IMG/VR virus record: IMGVR_UViG_3300028027_000047
Location: 1-64,000 of that record
Length of the DNA: 64,000 nt
Strand: one strand, 5' to 3'
Source of the DNA: a virus
Part shown: positions 8,708 through 16,786 of the stretch, one piece after another
Position numbering within the stretch: position 1 is the stretch's first letter
Layout of the letters: the number at the start of each line of letters is the position of its first letter
Position numbers and translations under genes: made by a program
The notes under the pieces: model-generated
The model's input: only the letters and a program-made list of their open reading frames with translations
What the model was told of the DNA's origin: nothing
Databases searched by the model: none

Positions 8708-10285
8708 ATGGCAAAACACATAGGTAAGAAATCATCTGCACAAGATAACTTTGTTGGTCCAAATCCAGTGACTGGAGTTTCAGCATCAGATATAGGAACA
8801 GGACGGGCATACAATGATGGTGCAATTAGTGTTTCATGGACAGCGCCAGTAGGTGGAAATACCCCAACAGGATATAAGGTGTATGAGGGGGCCTCTGTAG
8901 TTGCTACAATTGCGTATGGAACAAATACTGCAACAATTACAGGGCTTGCTTCTGAATCAAGCCACACTTATTCTGTAGCATCATATGATTCATATAAAGA
9001 TAATAATACTAATGCAGTTGCTGCGTCAGCAGTAACTGCTACTACAGTTCCACAGGCACCATCAGTTTCTGCAACAGATGTTGGAACAGGTAGACCGTTT
9101 AATAATGGAGCAGCAACTGTTATAGTTACAGCAAATGCAACTGGAGGAAAAGCAATTTCAACATATGCAGCAACTCCAAACGGATTATCAGAAGTTACAG
9201 GTGCTTCAAGCACATTAACACCAACAGGAATGGCATCTGGAACAGGATATACATTTACTGGTAGAGTATCAAATGCAAATGGTTTTTCTGCAGCATCATC
9301 TGCAACAGCATCAATTACAATTACAACAGTTCCAGCTGCACCAACTGGATTATCTGCTGCAAATAATGGTCAAAATAATAACCGTGCATCTTGGACTGCG
9401 CCAGCAACTGGTGGGAAAGCAATTTCTAGCTACAATGTTTTTGATAATGGCGGCAATGCCCCAGACTCAATAAATACTGCAGGAACAACGGCTGACTTTA
9501 CAGGCCAGGCAGACAATTTTGGTTGGTACTTTAATGTCGAAGCTATAAATGCAAATGGAACTTCAGCAAGATCAACAAATTCAAGCACAATTACAACAAC
9601 GCCTTTTAGCTTTGTTCCATTTAGCTTTACGCCATTTGGCTTTACACCATTCGGCTTTACACCATTCGGCTTTACACCATTCGGCTTTACGCCATTTGGC
9701 TTTACACCATTCGGCTTTACACCATTCGGATTTACTCCATTTGGATTTACTCCATATGGGTTCTCTGGTGGTCTTTGCTTTAAATCACTTGGCGCAACAA
9801 CAATGGTACAGACAACAAATGGATTAGTAGCAGCTCACGATTTAGCAGTAGGAGACGTTCTTCTATCAGCAGATATTGAAACAATGCCTACAGAATTCCC
9901 TGGACCTCAGTCTGAATATCCAGACTGGTCTGTGGTTGATCCAACAGTAACACCAAAGACTACAACAATTACATCAATTGCAACTCGAAACTCTTCAACA
10001 ATTATAGTTGTAAATGGAGAGACATACGCAGACTCACACTACATATTTGTAAAAAGAGATGGCTTATCTAAGTTTGTAAATGTTAGCGAACTACTACTAA
10101 CAGACTTAGTCTTCTCTTCAGATACAAAAGAATGGGTTGAGGTTATACAGGTAGATGTAATTCCAAATGTATCTTACCCAGTAGTATGTATAAACACAGA
10201 GCCTTACGATGTATTTTATACCGAAAGATTCCTTGTTCACGATTCTTATACAATCGCCTCAGACAACCCAGTCGTAGGACAGTAA
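8708..10285 (+). CDS. Fn3 adhesin with FGFTP repeats and C-terminal Hint (intein-like) domain
   Basis: This 525-residue protein has three fibronectin-III-like domains (about residues 15-115, 115-205 and 205-298). Ten pentapeptide repeats (FSFVP, FSFTP, then eight FGFTP) cover about residues 300-349, and a Hint-like domain runs from Cys357 to Asp512. Hint hallmarks are C-F-K-S-L-G-A-T-T-M-V, then LAVGDVLLS, then ADSHYIFVKRDG with LLLTDLVFS, and finally ERFLVHDS near the C-terminus. Residues 513-525 would be a 13-residue C-extein. A Shine-Dalgarno AAAGGGG precedes the ATG. The probable role is a host-binding fibre that processes itself. The terminal Asp replaces the Asn usual in inteins, so splicing may be altered to cleavage only. 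Confidence 0.8.
   Translation: MAKHIGKKSSAQDNFVGPNPVTGVSASDIGTGRAYNDGAISVSWTAPVGGNTPTGYKVYEGASVVATIAYGTNTATITGLASESSHTYSVASYDSYKDNNTNAVAASAVTATTVPQAPSVSATDVGTGRPFNNGAATVIVTANATGGKAISTYAATPNGLSEVTGASSTLTPTGMASGTGYTFTGRVSNANGFSAASSATASITITTVPAAPTGLSAANNGQNNNRASWTAPATGGKAISSYNVFDNGGNAPDSINTAGTTADFTGQADNFGWYFNVEAINANGTSARSTNSSTITTTPFSFVPFSFTPFGFTPFGFTPFGFTPFGFTPFGFTPFGFTPFGFTPFGFTPYGFSGGLCFKSLGATTMVQTTNGLVAAHDLAVGDVLLSADIETMPTEFPGPQSEYPDWSVVDPTVTPKTTTITSIATRNSSTIIVVNGETYADSHYIFVKRDGLSKFVNVSELLLTDLVFSSDTKEWVEVIQVDVIPNVSYPVVCINTEPYDVFYTERFLVHDSYTIASDNPVVGQ
9605..9754 (+). repeat. 15-bp tandem repeat, ten units, encoding FGFTP-type pentapeptides
   Basis: Ten in-frame 15-base units encode FSFVP, FSFTP and eight FGFTP. 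Synonymous changes (TTT/TTC, ACA/ACG/ACT) occur between otherwise identical units, showing selection on the protein. Aromatic-Gly-Pro repeats of this type could form a rigid, sticky surface loop array. Confidence 0.95.
9776..10243 (+). other. Hint/intein-like autoprocessing domain (within adhesin)
   Basis: The domain is 156 residues, the size of a Hint or mini-intein fold without a homing endonuclease. The first residue is Cys357. The block-A-like GATTMVQTTNG and LAVGDVLL, the block-B-like ADSH (His444, where inteins have TxxH) and the C-terminal LVHD followed by Ser513 are all in the expected order and spacing. The Asp at the last position is unusual; Asn is normal. Confidence 0.7.
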
Positions 10286-10301
10286 TTAGAAAGTAAGGTT
10301 T

Positions 10302-10856
10302 ATGTCAGATACTTCTGAAAAACCATATGAAGTTATTGATGGAATGATATTTCCTAAAATCCAGGAGTACCCAAAAGAACTTGGGGATTCCTGGATACAG
10401 GTGACTAAATTTAGTAATGACTCAGCGATGTATGGGGTTATTTCTTTATATCTTGATAATAAGCATGATAAAGGAACAACTATTTTTTCGTCTTTTATCA
10501 GAAACAAGCACCCAGATGCATATATATCATTTCAACCAACTGGCAACGTAGATAGAGTTTATACCTCACCAGACCTTAGAAAAAAAGGAATCCTAGCAGC
10601 ACTCGGTGGTTATGGAAGAAATTTAATATTCTATCCTTATGAAAAAATATTGCTAGACCACTCTAGATCGTCTAGTCCAGCCGCAGATGAAACGCATGCA
10701 AGAGCAATAGGTAAAGCATTAGGCATTAACAATAAAGATGAGGTAAGAGAAACTAAACATTTTTTAAAACCACAGATTTTATATGAAGTAGAAAAGTCTC
10801 CACCGAGAGACGCCATATATCCGTGCATATGGGCAGAGAAAAGAATATGGGAATAA
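10302..10856 (+). CDS. GNAT-like acetyltransferase candidate
   Basis: This 184-residue protein has a segment (VDRVYTSPDLRKKGILAALGG, about residues 83-103) that resembles the acetyl-CoA-binding motif A of GNAT N-acetyltransferases. That motif is usually a beta strand followed by R/Q-x-x-G-x-G/A. The last glycine pattern is imperfect here, so the family assignment is tentative. A Shine-Dalgarno-like AAGTAAGG precedes the ATG. It is the first gene of the modification cassette, between the Hint adhesin and the dioxygenase genes. Acetylation of a fibre or of a host component is conceivable but not shown. Confidence 0.5.
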   Translation: MSDTSEKPYEVIDGMIFPKIQEYPKELGDSWIQVTKFSNDSAMYGVISLYLDNKHDKGTTIFSSFIRNKHPDAYISFQPTGNVDRVYTSPDLRKKGILAALGGYGRNLIFYPYEKILLDHSRSSSPAADETHARAIGKALGINNKDEVRETKHFLKPQILYEVEKSPPRDAIYPCIWAEKRIWE

Positions 10857-10857
10857 G

Positions 10858-11427
10858 ATGATTAAGAATATTATTAACATAAATAATGATTTATTGAAAA
10901 AAGATATCAATATAATTTTTTCTCAAATGAATGAAAAGATGCATATAGGTTCAAATGGTCTGCTTGTAAAATATTCTTTTGATAAAGAGTATTCATTTTT
11001 TAACGAAGATCAGTTTAATATTTTTACTACCTATAACAAGCAAATAAACCATATTTATCAAAATATAGCAAAATGCTTAAAAGAGCTAAATTTAGAATCT
11101 AAATTAAATTCAGAAAAAAGCATGCAGCATATTACTGGCAATCTGTTTTATGCTCACAGGTCTTTTAAAACACATGAGTATGATTATGTTTCATCACTTC
11201 CTGGATGCTATTTTGGATTATATGTAATAGATTCTAACAATTCTACAATATATATTAATGATGAAGAAACAAATCTAAATGATAAAGACCTTCTAATAAT
11301 TAGTGGAAATAAAAAAATTAACTTTAAAGACTTAGGTGAAAACTTTAATGCAATTGAATTTTATATTATGCCACTACATTATTTAAACGGACAATATTAC
11401 CAAAAATGGTGTCCAGTTATATGCTAA
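10858..11427 (+). CDS. Unknown protein of the modification cassette
   Basis: This 189-residue, Asn/Ile/Lys-rich protein is not a recognised family. The C-terminal half (GCYFGLYVIDSNNSTIYI, then DLLIISGNKKINFKDL) looks like a beta-sandwich or cupin, and the end (GQYYQKWCPVI) resembles the ends of the dioxygenase-like proteins downstream (QHWIPLL, QRWIPLA). It may be a divergent double-stranded beta-helix protein, but no metal-binding HxD/E...H set can be assigned. It starts 1 base after the previous stop and overlaps the next gene. Confidence 0.55.
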   Translation: MIKNIININNDLLKKDINIIFSQMNEKMHIGSNGLLVKYSFDKEYSFFNEDQFNIFTTYNKQINHIYQNIAKCLKELNLESKLNSEKSMQHITGNLFYAHRSFKTHEYDYVSSLPGCYFGLYVIDSNNSTIYINDEETNLNDKDLLIISGNKKINFKDLGENFNAIEFYIMPLHYLNGQYYQKWCPVIC

Positions 11428-12014
11428 AAAAATCTAAAGAAAATTTTCATTTTAAATATATAAATATATTTAATATAGATAATTTGCAGAATATTGTAAA
11501 AAATATTACCTTTGACAAAAATCAATCAGAGTATGACAGAAGAGACAGTACCTTTTCTGGTGCTCTCGGCGGATCTAGAAATGTTTATGATAGCGTAACG
11601 CCAATAACTATAAATGAAACTAATTTAAGCTGGACATACGGAGAAGATATACACTCAGATCAAAAATGCGACATTGCCTTGGCAGAAGAGATAGATCCGA
11701 TAATTAAACATTTAGAAAAACATGTAAACGGCAAAGTTGCTGAAGTTTCTTTAAATAATTTAAAAGCAGGAAACAATATAATTGGTCACTACGACACAGG
11801 GGACTACTATGAATACATGAGAAGATTCCACATACCTCTAGAAACAAATCCAGATGTTGTTTTCCATATCGAAAAGTCCTCTGTAATGATGTCTATTGGA
11901 CAATGCTGGGAAGTTAATAATGCAAAATATCACTCTGTTCGAAATGATGGGGAGTATGATAGAATACACTTAGTAGTTGACATTATGCCAAATGAAGCCA
12001 TGAGAAAAGAATGA
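11421..12014 (+). CDS. Aspartyl/asparaginyl beta-hydroxylase-like dioxygenase
   Basis: The sequence (IGHYDTGDYYEYMRRFHIPL, then CWEVNNAKYHSVRN and DRIHLVVDI) matches the Asp/Asn beta-hydroxylase family, a 2-oxoglutarate/Fe(II) enzyme fold. Candidate iron ligands are His123 and His171, with Arg181 as 2-oxoglutarate ligand (numbering from the ATG at 11421). That ATG overlaps the upstream stop (ATGCTAA); an in-frame ATG at 11406 would add five residues. Family members hydroxylate Asp, Asn or related side chains, and the substrate here is unknown. It is the first of five dioxygenase-type genes in the cluster. Confidence 0.8.
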   Translation: MLKKSKENFHFKYINIFNIDNLQNIVKNITFDKNQSEYDRRDSTFSGALGGSRNVYDSVTPITINETNLSWTYGEDIHSDQKCDIALAEEIDPIIKHLEKHVNGKVAEVSLNNLKAGNNIIGHYDTGDYYEYMRRFHIPLETNPDVVFHIEKSSVMMSIGQCWEVNNAKYHSVRNDGEYDRIHLVVDIMPNEAMRKE

Positions 12015-12015
12015 T

Positions 12016-12732
12016 ATGAAAAAAATAGAATTTTTCCCCAAGAGAAAAGATTTTGCCGAAGTCTTTCCCCAGCCAATACCAATTGTATCCTCAATGCCAT
12101 CCTGGTGGAAAACACAGCCATCTATTCTTGATAATAGCCAGAATCCAGTAAGTGGAGTTTTAAAGTTAACTGTAAAAAAATGCCAAGCAGTTTTTGATTC
12201 GATGACTGCGGGATACTACTTGCTATGCCCAGTAGATATTCATATAGATGCCACTGGGCCTAGGCTGCAAATTCAAATACCAATAAGTCAGTTTTCTCAA
12301 TATGGAGAAATAATAGCTCACCATACGCCAGAGCAAGTTGAAAAATATCCAAAAAAAGAATATTATCACCCTGAAGTGTTAAGGGTTCATCCAATGTGGC
12401 TAGTTCATACTCCTAAAAACTATAGCGCTCTATTTATCGAACCAATACACTCAGATGGAATACCCATACACTCTATTCCAGGAATTATTGATACAGATGC
12501 ATATATATCAGACGGGTACCTATCATTTTTTGTAGAAAAGGGTTTTAAGGGAACAATTAAGCAAGGAACACCAATAATTCAAGTCCTTCCATTTAAAAGA
12601 GATAGCTGGACAAGCTTCATTACAAAAGATAAAAATTCAGATAACACCATATTAAGCCAGCAATTAAAAGTAAGAACTGTTTTTCAAAATGGGTATAGGC
12701 TGAAGTTCTGGACAAAGAAAATATTTAAATAA
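12016..12732 (+). CDS. DUF6065-like protein (paralogue of the gene at 13363)
   Basis: This 238-residue protein shows a set of motifs that recurs in the gene at 13363. They are PxWW near the N-terminus, KKCQAVFDSMTAGYYLLCPVD, a W-x-HTPKNYSALFIEPIH segment, a GIIDTDxY segment, and GTIKQGTPIIQVLPFKRDSW. I recognise this pattern from a DUF6065-type family found in marine and freshwater phages, whose biochemical activity I do not know. It starts 1 base after the previous stop and its last base overlaps the next start, so it is translated with the cassette. Confidence 0.65.
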   Translation: MKKIEFFPKRKDFAEVFPQPIPIVSSMPSWWKTQPSILDNSQNPVSGVLKLTVKKCQAVFDSMTAGYYLLCPVDIHIDATGPRLQIQIPISQFSQYGEIIAHHTPEQVEKYPKKEYYHPEVLRVHPMWLVHTPKNYSALFIEPIHSDGIPIHSIPGIIDTDAYISDGYLSFFVEKGFKGTIKQGTPIIQVLPFKRDSWTSFITKDKNSDNTILSQQLKVRTVFQNGYRLKFWTKKIFK

Positions 12733-13373
12733 TGTTAGAGCAATCCCAGTCCTGGATTGAGATGCAAGATCTTAATTTTATTGATATATCTAGCAAGTCG
12801 CTACTTCCTCCAAAATGGAAAAACTGGTCTTTTGTTTTATCTGAGCATAAAGATGATCCTATTAAGCCAATCAACATGTATTCTGGAATATTTGGAGAAA
12901 GGCCGAAATTAATTTCAATTAAAGAAAACGTCATTACTTTAGAGCAGCACACCTACTCAGACATATACCTATTAATTAATTTTGATAAAAGCATATATGC
13001 AATAGATAAAGCACACCAAAGACAATTTTATATGTCTAGGAATAAATATAATATTGATAGTACTGGCATGCTGTCAAACCAATGCTTTAGAATGTTTATG
13101 CCATGGATAGTAGACTATAATGTGGACGCAAAGATTTACTCAGATAAACCAACATCGTTTAACATAATGCCAAAAGAAGTTAAGTTTTTTAAAAGAAACC
13201 CAGATCTGGATCAACAAGATACAGAGTTTATAGATTTTTATTTTACCAATAGCCCAGAGCACATGATTGAAAATGATTGTGGGATAATAGAAAAAGGATC
13301 TTACATTTATACAATTTCTTTTATAGCAGATGACATTCTTTTAAAACAAATACAGGAAATGTATGACAAATAA
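12732..13373 (+). CDS. Unknown protein between two DUF6065-like genes
   Basis: This 213-residue protein is not recognised. Parts (CFRMFMPWIVDYNVDAKIYSD, split in meaning; later NDCGIIEKGSYIYTISFI) occupy positions like the VDIH and G-x-I-x2-GTP-x-Q segments of its two neighbours. It may therefore be a diverged copy of the same fold. It overlaps the upstream gene by 1 base (TAATG) and the downstream gene by 11 bases. Codon use is AT-rich like the surrounding cassette. Confidence 0.55.
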   Translation: MLEQSQSWIEMQDLNFIDISSKSLLPPKWKNWSFVLSEHKDDPIKPINMYSGIFGERPKLISIKENVITLEQHTYSDIYLLINFDKSIYAIDKAHQRQFYMSRNKYNIDSTGMLSNQCFRMFMPWIVDYNVDAKIYSDKPTSFNIMPKEVKFFKRNPDLDQQDTEFIDFYFTNSPEHMIENDCGIIEKGSYIYTISFIADDILLKQIQEMYDK

Positions 13374-14091
13374 ACTAAAAATTATTTTTAGCCCGTCAGC
13401 AATTGAGCTAAAGGACAGTCTCCTTCAACCAGAGCCAGCAATTAAATTTATTCCTGAGTGGTATAAAAAAATATCTAGATTTTATAAAAACAATACCATT
13501 TCCTCATTAAATCCAATTAACGACAGAGGAACAGATGGAAGCGCATCCTCGACCAAACTGTGTATGCCATTTTTTGATGCAATTACTTCTGGTTATATAT
13601 ATAGGCTGGACACAGATGTTGAAGTGTCTTTGGACGATAACGGGAAACCAATTTTAAATTGGGGCGGAGATGTAATGGTTTGCGATAAAAGATTGATGAT
13701 AGATGTCGCAGTACCGTACCAGCATCACCCAGTACATTTTGGATTTAAAATGCATTGGTATTATGAGACACCCCCAGGCTATTCTTTGTTGATTACACAC
13801 CCAATGAATAGACACGATCTTCCGTTTACTGTTCTGTCTGGAATTGTCGACTCAGACATATGGGGCTTGCCAGTGTTCATATCATTTTTTGTAAAAAGAA
13901 ATTTTGTTGGCATTATTCCAAAAGGGACCCCTTTATTCCAAATGATCCCAATTAAAAGGGATGAGTGGGAAATGGAAATAGATTACTCTGTAAAGAAACA
14001 TTTAATCAATAAGGTTGATGAAGAGAGAAGAAGATCTAAGATATTTGCATATTATAAAAGCCACGCCTGGAGAAGAAAGAAATACGAATAG
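13363..14091 (+). CDS. DUF6065-like protein (second copy)
   Basis: This 242-residue protein repeats the motif order of the gene at 12016: PEWYKK near the N-terminus, CMPFFDAITSGYIYRLDTDVEV, TPPGYSLLITHPMNRHDLPF, GIVDSDIWGLPV and GIIPKGTPLFQMIPIKRDEW. This is the clearer DUF6065-like match of the two. The C-terminus is basic. Function is unknown; its position among dioxygenases and a glycosyltransferase suggests a role in the same pathway. A short gap with a promoter-like sequence follows. Confidence 0.7.
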   Translation: MTNKLKIIFSPSAIELKDSLLQPEPAIKFIPEWYKKISRFYKNNTISSLNPINDRGTDGSASSTKLCMPFFDAITSGYIYRLDTDVEVSLDDNGKPILNWGGDVMVCDKRLMIDVAVPYQHHPVHFGFKMHWYYETPPGYSLLITHPMNRHDLPFTVLSGIVDSDIWGLPVFISFFVKRNFVGIIPKGTPLFQMIPIKRDEWEMEIDYSVKKHLINKVDEERRRSKIFAYYKSHAWRRKKYE

Positions 14092-14093
14092 CA

Positions 14094-14122
14094 TTGCAAT
14101 TATTTACATTAAATGCTAACAT
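14094..14122 (+). promoter_or_regulatory. Candidate promoter inside the modification cassette
   Basis: TTGCAA (14094-14099), a 17-base spacer and TAACAT (14117-14122) preceded by TGC lie in the only sizeable gap of the cassette. A Shine-Dalgarno AAGGAG and the ATG at 14141 follow. Confidence 0.5.
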
Positions 14123-14140
14123 ATATATAAGGAGACTAAA

Positions 14141-14791
14141 ATGAATAATAATTATCAATTACCACCCCACCCAACAGGTGCAGAGCATAAATTTTTTGAA
14201 AGGTATTTAGACAATGACCTAGATTCTTTATCTGATTTCTTGCAAAAACAATACGGAAGAATTGAAAGGCGTGAGCTACCAGGAACTACTGCTGTTACTG
14301 AAAAAGATGCATGGCTATCTTCTTCAAGTGTTTCAACAATTAAGTGGACTGAGTATAATGTATTTCAGTTTTACGATAAGGGTATTTATAATTTATATAA
14401 AAACATTTCTGATGTCGTTAAAGAGGCTTGCGAATACTACAAAGTTAATTTTGAAGATCAGAAATATATGATCCAAGGATGGTTCAACATAAACCACAAC
14501 AAAAAAGGAAGATTGGATTGGCATGACCATGGAGGACCGTGGGCGCCATATTTTCACGGATACTATTGCGTAAAGGCTGAACCATCAACGACATGGTATA
14601 AAGTTTTTGACAAAGATGTTCCAAATGAAAATAAAGACAATAGACTTATTATATCTGAAATGGGTCATCCACATGCAATGCAAGACTGGGACTGGGAAGG
14701 CCCAAGAATAACAATAGCCTATGACATAGTTCCACTAAGCAATTTAATTGCAATAGACGCACAACCACAACATTGGATACCTTTGCTATAA
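14141..14791 (+). CDS. 2-oxoglutarate/Fe(II) dioxygenase-like protein (2OG-FeII_Oxy_5-like), copy A
   Basis: This 216-residue protein contains WHDHGG (His128, Asp129, His130), then HGYYCVKAEPSTTWYKV, GHPHAM (His176, His178) and PRITIAYDIVPLS (Arg189). This order (metal-binding His/Asp pair, jelly-roll strands, distal His, Arg in an R-I-x-I-A-Y/F motif) fits the putative 2OG-Fe(II) oxygenase family PF13759. The gene at 15612 is a clear paralogue with the same motifs. It has its own Shine-Dalgarno (AAGGAG) and promoter candidate and overlaps the glycosyltransferase-like gene as TAATG. Substrate is unknown; a fibre protein is plausible. Confidence 0.75.
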   Translation: MNNNYQLPPHPTGAEHKFFERYLDNDLDSLSDFLQKQYGRIERRELPGTTAVTEKDAWLSSSSVSTIKWTEYNVFQFYDKGIYNLYKNISDVVKEACEYYKVNFEDQKYMIQGWFNINHNKKGRLDWHDHGGPWAPYFHGYYCVKAEPSTTWYKVFDKDVPNENKDNRLIISEMGHPHAMQDWDWEGPRITIAYDIVPLSNLIAIDAQPQHWIPLL

Positions 14792-15612
14792 TGTCAACAA
14801 TTGCTTTATTTATATATAGTTTTCAAAATAACGATTTGATTAATGTCGTTAATGATATTATAAGTAAATCTAGCGGTAACAATATTATAGCGATTTCTAT
14901 AATAGATCAAAATTCAATAAACCATTATAAAAAATTTAATATAAGACAAAAAAATATTTATATGAATTATCAGCACAAAGTTTGGGACGCAATAGATAGC
15001 CCAATAAAATATAAAAAACATTTTTTAGATTCCATAAATACTGACTATGCAATGATATGTTCAGACGGAATTAATTTATGCGACCAGTGGGACATGGTCC
15101 TAATAGATAGCATAAATAAAAAAGATTTTATTTTGTCTGGCAATGCGATCAAATCTCTGGAGGTATATAATGATATGGTGTATAAAACACAATCAGTCTA
15201 TAGTGATGAATACGCTTTATCAAATAATATAGATAGGTCATTTATTTTTGGCAAAACAGAATTATTAAAAAAGATCGATTGGCCAGTGCAGCTAAAATAT
15301 TATGGAGAAGAAGAGGTTCTATATATGTCTTGTGTAAAAAATAATATACAAGTTCATAAGGTGCCCACTTATATCTATAAAGACAGCGGCAAAAAACTTA
15401 ACGAATACGACTATGTGCCATTTTCTTTAACCCATAAATACAACACTATAATAAAACAAATTGATGAATACAATATAAAAGACAATATTATATTTAATAA
15501 TTTAAAAGAAATAAAATATCAAAATGATGATGTAGAGTATGACCCGTTCGAATCAGATTTTAATAAAATTGCAGGAGAAAGATACTTAAATAAAACAAGG
15601 AGCATAGATTAA
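14791..15612 (+). CDS. GT-A glycosyltransferase-like protein
   Basis: This 273-residue protein resembles GlcNAc-type GT-A transferases (PF11397-like). The parts are TIALFIYSFQN at the start, a central INTDYAMICSDGINLCDQWD (candidate nucleotide-sugar/metal region, SDG replacing the usual DxD), and a later FIFGKTELLKKIDWP with YYGEEEVLYMSC, like the GEE motif of the family. The start at 14791 overlaps the upstream stop as TAATG; 18 bases upstream another ATG is in frame. It lies exactly between two paralogous dioxygenases and ends in TAATG with the second. Glycosylation of hydroxylated residues is a reasonable hypothesis. Confidence 0.6.
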   Translation: MSTIALFIYSFQNNDLINVVNDIISKSSGNNIIAISIIDQNSINHYKKFNIRQKNIYMNYQHKVWDAIDSPIKYKKHFLDSINTDYAMICSDGINLCDQWDMVLIDSINKKDFILSGNAIKSLEVYNDMVYKTQSVYSDEYALSNNIDRSFIFGKTELLKKIDWPVQLKYYGEEEVLYMSCVKNNIQVHKVPTYIYKDSGKKLNEYDYVPFSLTHKYNTIIKQIDEYNIKDNIIFNNLKEIKYQNDDVEYDPFESDFNKIAGERYLNKTRSID

Positions 15613-16247
15613 TGAGCATAGAGCATAGATTTTTTGAAAAACATTTAAACAATGACTTAGATTCATTGTATAATTTTTTAATGTCCAAAAAGGAAGATAT
15701 TAAAAATGAGTCATTAGAAGGAATAGATTTATCAAAAGCTCCCAAGCACTATTTTGAAAATTATAATCCGCAAAGAGTTGATTTCATGTTCAATGTATTC
15801 CAGTTCTATAATCCAGAGATATACAACCTGTATGTCGGCCTCAGAGATCTCACAAAAGAGGCTTGCCAACACTATGGCCTTGATTTTGAAAAAGAAAAGT
15901 TTATGATTCATGGATGGTTTAATTCAGATAACGGGAAAAAAGAGATTGACCTTAATAATGAAAACCTTTATCACGATCACTCTGGTGGTACTGGTGCGCC
16001 ATATTTTCATGGATATTACTGCGTAAAGGCTGAGCCATCAAGTACGTATTATAAAATAAATAGAGATAGGCCTTTTGAAAATATAAATATAAACAACCGT
16101 GCTATTATTTCTGAGACTGGGCACCCACATGCAATAGGGGTATGGGATCAGCCAGAACAAAGAGTTACAATTGCATATGATATAACACCGCTTTCAATGA
16201 TATCTGGCGGCGGTTACCCAGAACAAAGGTGGATACCACTAGCATGA
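15612..16247 (+). CDS. 2-oxoglutarate/Fe(II) dioxygenase-like protein, copy B
   Basis: This 211-residue paralogue of the gene at 14141 shares the N-terminal FFEKHLNNDLDSLYNFL and the central FHGYYCVKAEPSSTYYKI. The candidate metal-binding and cosubstrate residues are His121, Asp122 and His123 in YHDHSG, His171 and His173 in GHPHA, and Arg184 in QRVTIAYD. Conservation of all these positions in both copies argues that each is active. It is fused by a TAATG overlap to the glycosyltransferase upstream and by ATGA to the prolyl-hydroxylase-like gene downstream. Confidence 0.75.
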   Translation: MSIEHRFFEKHLNNDLDSLYNFLMSKKEDIKNESLEGIDLSKAPKHYFENYNPQRVDFMFNVFQFYNPEIYNLYVGLRDLTKEACQHYGLDFEKEKFMIHGWFNSDNGKKEIDLNNENLYHDHSGGTGAPYFHGYYCVKAEPSSTYYKINRDRPFENININNRAIISETGHPHAIGVWDQPEQRVTIAYDITPLSMISGGGYPEQRWIPLA

Positions 16248-16786
16248 AGATAAAAATAATTGAAGATTTTATTACTGATTACGACGCACATTCATTGATA
16301 TCTGAAATAAATAACCCATCATCCGTAAATGAATACCCAGACTACTATGCTGATAGAAATGGCGGAACGGCATTCCCATACAACAATACAGTGATAAGCA
16401 TACTTAGAAAGTATGCAAAGGAAGCTAATTTAATTCAAAAAGAATTTTTTGAAACAGACAGGGATGTAATAATTACTAAGTCTTTTGGTTCTGGATGGGG
16501 CCCAGGTATGAGCGGAAACCCACACATAGACGCAATAGAAAAAGAGCCTTTTATAGAATATAGCTCTGTAATATATCTTAATGATGGGTACACTGGAGGA
16601 GACATATACTTTCCAAAACAAAACTTTACGCATAGCCCTAAAAAGTACTCAGCAATATTTTTTCCAGGAAACGACTATGAGTATTTGCATGGTGTTTCAA
16701 AAATTGAAACTGGCAACAGGTACACAGCACTCTTTATGCAATCAACGCAAAAAGAATTTATGGATCCAGATTTTGAGGGATGTTAA
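16244..16786 (+). CDS. Prolyl-4-hydroxylase-like 2OG/Fe(II) dioxygenase (first)
   Basis: The 180-residue protein has a standard P4H-type core: NPHIDA (His94, Asp96), SSVIYLNDGYTGGDIYFP, then SAIFFPGND, LHGV (His149) and NRYTALF (Arg159). The HxD...H iron triad and the Arg for 2-oxoglutarate are all present, and the LNDxYxGGxxxFP segment is characteristic of prolyl hydroxylases. The chosen ATG overlaps the upstream stop (ATGA). An extended N-terminus of five residues is possible. Collagen-like fibres encoded on either side of the cassette are natural candidate substrates. Confidence 0.85.
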   Translation: MKIKIIEDFITDYDAHSLISEINNPSSVNEYPDYYADRNGGTAFPYNNTVISILRKYAKEANLIQKEFFETDRDVIITKSFGSGWGPGMSGNPHIDAIEKEPFIEYSSVIYLNDGYTGGDIYFPKQNFTHSPKKYSAIFFPGNDYEYLHGVSKIETGNRYTALFMQSTQKEFMDPDFEGC

